DNA from: Kiritimatiellia bacterium
GTDB lineage: Bacteria; Verrucomicrobiota; Kiritimatiellia; RFP12; UBA1067
Direction of reading: 5' to 3'
NCBI GenBank assembly: GCA_904502135.1
Contig: CAJGDE010000003.1
Location: 1 to 44,569, forward strand
Length of the DNA stretch: 44,569 bases
Part shown: piece by piece, positions 42,620 to 44,569 of the stretch
Layout of the letters: each line of letters starts with the position of its first letter
Numbering within the stretch: the stretch's first letter is position 1
The notes under the pieces: generated by a model
Told to the model about the DNA's origin: nothing
Databases searched by the model: none
Seen by the model: the letters and a program-made list of their open reading frames with translations, nothing else
Translations under genes and position numbers: made by a program

Positions 42620-44257
42620 TTACGCTAATTCTTCCAACTTTTCTTTCGCATCTTCGTCGCCATTGTCAGCAGCCTTCTGATACCATTCTTTCGCTGTTTC
42701 GATATCGGCATCAACGCCAAGTCCATTTTCATAGAAACGCCCTATATGGTAATTCGCTCGTGCACAATCGCATTCAGTCGCTTTCTTGAACAATTCCAGT
42801 GCTTTATTATAATCCTGTTCTTCCCCCTTCCCGTCTTCAATCAATCGCGCTAAGTTATTTATGCATACTCCATCGTTTTTTTCTGCACCCTTACTAAACC
42901 ACTTAACGGCCTTTTCATAGTCTTGTTCGACGCCATTCCCCAACTGATAACACCATCCTAAAGCACAAATCGCATTTAAATTGCCTTGCTCTGCTGATTT
43001 CTCATACCATCCAGCCGCCGCATCTAAATCCTTATCTATTCCACCCCAACCTTCAGCATAGAATTTTCCTGCCCAGAATTGAGCCTCAGATTTACCCTGC
43101 TCCGCCGACTTACTATACCATTCAAACGCACGGCTCATATCCTTATTAATCCCAAGTCCCCTTCGATAACAAGTTCCGAGGAACACCTGAGCATCTGCCC
43201 TATCTTGTTCAGCCGCCTCTAAAAACCATTTAAATGCTTCTTCATAATTCTTTTCTATTCCTTTTCCGAAATAATATATCTTACCCAGATTAAACTGTGC
43301 GAGATCTTCTCCCTGCTCGGCCGATTTACAATACCACTCACGCGCTTTTTCATAGTCTTGCTCAACACCATTTCCCAGAAGATAGCATTCAGCTAAGCGA
43401 CATTGTGCTTCGGCGTGACCCTTTTCCGCCGCCTTAGTAAACCATTTAAACGCTTCTGCTTCATTCTCCTCTAAACCCTTCCCGAAATAATATGCATATC
43501 CCACCTTGAAACATGCTCGCTCTTCTCCGAGCACAGCGGCTTTCTTATACCACTTGAATGCCTCTGTAATATCTTCTTCCACACCCCATCCATTACGGTA
43601 ACAATCGCCCAACTCGTACGCTGCATCTGCATCCTCCTGTTCAGCAGACTTTCGCAACCATTTTACACCCTCTTCCTCGTCCATCTTGACAATTTTCCCA
43701 TAAACAAGCTTATGTCCGACATACCACTGTGCAAATGCATCTCCACCTTTAGCCTTTCTCCAATATTCTGCAAATTCTTTATTGCTATCATCCGCCGTAT
43801 CAGATTGCATTTCGGGCAAATCATCGCACGATTCATTAGCAATCGCCGATTCAAGTTTCGCAAGCATCTCTTTTGCATCATTTTCCATTTCTTTAATTAG
43901 TCCACCGTGTTCGAGCGCTCTTGTATAAAGATCTTTAGCTTTGGTGAAATCTTTCTCAACCCCAATACCTTGAACATAAAATGCTGCCATTGTACATTCT
44001 GCCATTCCAAAACCTTGATCCGCGGACTTCTGCATCCATTCAACTCCTGTGGCTATATCCTGTTCAATACATGTTATATCCGATGCGGATGGATTGATAA
44101 GAAGTGCTCCCCACATCCACTGCGCCTTCGCATGACCATTCTCGGCTGCGTTCTTCATCAGTTCAACTCCCCTCATCTCGTCTTTATTAGCGCCTTCAGC
44201 ATTAAGCAGGAGTTCGGACAATTCACTGCTATCCAATAGCAAAAGGATAGGCTGCAC
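42620..44257 (-). CDS. Sel1-repeat (SLR) protein
   Basis: About 545 residues consisting almost wholly of about 12 Sel1-like repeats (pattern A-E-x-G-x-x-x-A-Q-x-x-L-G-x-x-Y-x-x-G-x-G-V-x-x-D, e.g. AEKGHAEAQCRLAECYLLGN and AEQGKSEAQFWAGKFYAEGW). SLRs are alpha-solenoid scaffolds for protein interactions. The open frame begins with a GTG at 44257 with no ribosome site, and its first codons contain the 15-bp repeat also found at 44365. The true start may be the ATG at 44176. No signal peptide seen. First gene of the conjugation operon. Confidence 0.85.
   Translation of the reverse strand: MQPILLLLDSSELSELLLNAEGANKDEMRGVELMKNAAENGHAKAQWMWGALLINPSASDITCIEQDIATGVEWMQKSADQGFGMAECTMAAFYVQGIGVEKDFTKAKDLYTRALEHGGLIKEMENDAKEMLAKLESAIANESCDDLPEMQSDTADDSNKEFAEYWRKAKGGDAFAQWYVGHKLVYGKIVKMDEEEGVKWLRKSAEQEDADAAYELGDCYRNGWGVEEDITEAFKWYKKAAVLGEERACFKVGYAYYFGKGLEENEAEAFKWFTKAAEKGHAEAQCRLAECYLLGNGVEQDYEKAREWYCKSAEQGEDLAQFNLGKIYYFGKGIEKNYEEAFKWFLEAAEQDRADAQVFLGTCYRRGLGINKDMSRAFEWYSKSAEQGKSEAQFWAGKFYAEGWGGIDKDLDAAAGWYEKSAEQGNLNAICALGWCYQLGNGVEQDYEKAVKWFSKGAEKNDGVCINNLARLIEDGKGEEQDYNKALELFKKATECDCARANYHIGRFYENGLGVDADIETAKEWYQKAADNGDEDAKEKLEELA
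44226..44240. repeat. 15-bp direct repeat, copy 1
   Basis: CTGCTATCCAATAGC, identical at 44365-44379. It contains the inverted repeat GCTAT-CCA-ATAGC. This copy lies within the first codons of the open frame of the Sel1 gene. Confidence 0.8.
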
Positions 44258-44268
44258 TATCTGATTGT

Positions 44269-44296
44269 TTCCGCGCTTATGGCGCGGAATTTTTTT
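44269..44296 (+). terminator. Perfect hairpin with T-run, plus strand
   Basis: TTCCGCGC-TTATG-GCGCGGAA followed by seven T on the plus strand: an 8-bp perfect stem and 5-base loop, the form of a rho-independent terminator. No plus-strand gene precedes it, and on the minus strand the T-run is absent. It may stop antisense transcription or belong to a degraded mobile element. Confidence 0.6.
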
Positions 44297-44364
44297 ACGG
44301 ATAAAATTTGTTTTGAAAACCTCTGTGTTGATGGATTTAGGCCAATCCTTGTAAAATCAGAGTT

Positions 44365-44379
44365 CTGCTATCCAATAGC
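44365..44379. repeat. 15-bp direct repeat, copy 2
   Basis: Exact copy of CTGCTATCCAATAGC, 139 bp from copy 1, at the stop codon of the partial gene at the right edge (minus-strand GCTATTGGATAG, ending Ala-Ile-Gly-stop). Confidence 0.8.
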
Positions 44380-44569
44380 CTTGGCAAAATACTTCTCAAA
44401 CCCTGGTAAATATGGCGTGTTTTCCTTTGCTCGCCAGTTTTCAGGTGGAGGTGCTATCCCATAGGAATAGAGAACGTCCAACAAATCCTTTTTCAACCAT
44501 GTCACCGCACGGATAAAGGCTACAAATCTTGAATAACTGCAAACAGCGCGAGACTTGAATTTGATGTAA
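44368..44569 (-). CDS. C-terminal part of an unidentified protein
   Basis: An open minus-strand frame of 66 codons running in from the right edge and ending at a TAG at 44368-44370. Last residues: AFIRAVTWLKKDLLDVLYSY, then a Pro-rich stretch (IAPPPENW) and PYLPGFEKYFAKAIG. No family recognised; a transposase or DNA-binding C-terminus was considered without support. It ends about 110 bp upstream (in transcription) of the Sel1 gene. Confidence 0.55.
   Translation of the reverse strand, partial: YIKFKSRAVCSYSRFVAFIRAVTWLKKDLLDVLYSYGIAPPPENWRAKENTPYLPGFEKYFAKAIG

Noticed and set aside
44279..44464. Plus-strand 61-codon frame at the right edge
   Set aside because: It overlaps the terminator-like hairpin and the minus-strand partial gene, and has no ribosome site.
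1..44569. tRNA, rRNA, CRISPR array or intact insertion sequence
   Set aside because: Gaps between genes are short (mostly under 140 bp); none shows a cloverleaf, spaced repeats or terminal inverted repeats with a transposase.
44368..44569. Transposase C-terminus
   Set aside because: Basic and aromatic residues fit loosely, but no DDE or other transposase motif lies within the visible part.

Overview
All supported genes in this 44.6-kb window are on the minus strand, so transcription runs from high to low coordinates. It looks like a chromosomal segment of a Gram-negative bacterium: LptG-type permease, type II secretion secretin, secreted proteins with signal peptides. Two-subunit Fe-S fumarase, a radical SAM protein and no respiratory genes fit an anaerobe. 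The long Ala/Lys-rich tail on ribosomal protein S2 and the general gene mix suggest the Verrucomicrobiota / Kiritimatiellota / Lentisphaerota group. That placement is inference; there is no rRNA gene to test it.

Layout from low to high coordinate. 1-4406: nucleoside kinase fragment, nadK, panB, an M3 oligopeptidase, and a nucleotidyltransferase with a small partner. 4403-8923: type II secretion / pilus assembly operon (GspL-like, GspM-like, GspD) with a near-leaderless promoter. 9052-12600: glgA, rsfS, a short proB and an unusual HAD protein. 12693-17986: carbohydrate module (beta-mannosidase-type GH2, SIS isomerase, ROK kinase, MFS permease). 18060-26049: rfbC, MATE exporter, purB, lptG, queF, ruvA, DUF2062, DUF1015 and a secreted repeat protein. 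26049-35702: gluQ-type synthetase, PepSY protein, coaC, radical SAM, pyridoxal kinase, YycJ-like MBL protein, fumarase alpha/beta, ELM1-like protein, prmA, a small basic protein, tsf and rpsB.

From about 35.8 kb to the end the character changes. The DNA is more A+T-rich (hand counts of single 60-base lines: about 40% G+C at 38101 versus 57% at 15001) and holds a compact operon of proteins with no housekeeping role. In transcription order these are a Sel1-repeat protein, a DUF6530-like protein, a Clp-N/CbbX-type AAA ATPase, a JAMM metalloprotease fused to an E2-like (UBC-fold) domain, a 72-residue protein, an E1/ThiF-like enzyme, a multi-pass membrane protein, an NtrC-type AAA activator, and a truncated FtsK fragment next to the rpsB promoter. 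E1 + E2 + JAMM is the signature of a bacterial ubiquitin-like conjugation pathway, but no beta-grasp modifier is recognisable, and the AAA, membrane and regulator partners do not match the Bil, CBASS or PRTRC layouts I know. This is the best candidate for an undescribed system.

Promoters seen by eye mostly carry a perfect TATAAT, either with an extended TGn or with a TTGnnn box 18 bp upstream. Many genes overlap by ATGA or longer, so most of the window is organised in translationally coupled operons. I saw no tRNA, rRNA, CRISPR array or intact insertion sequence.
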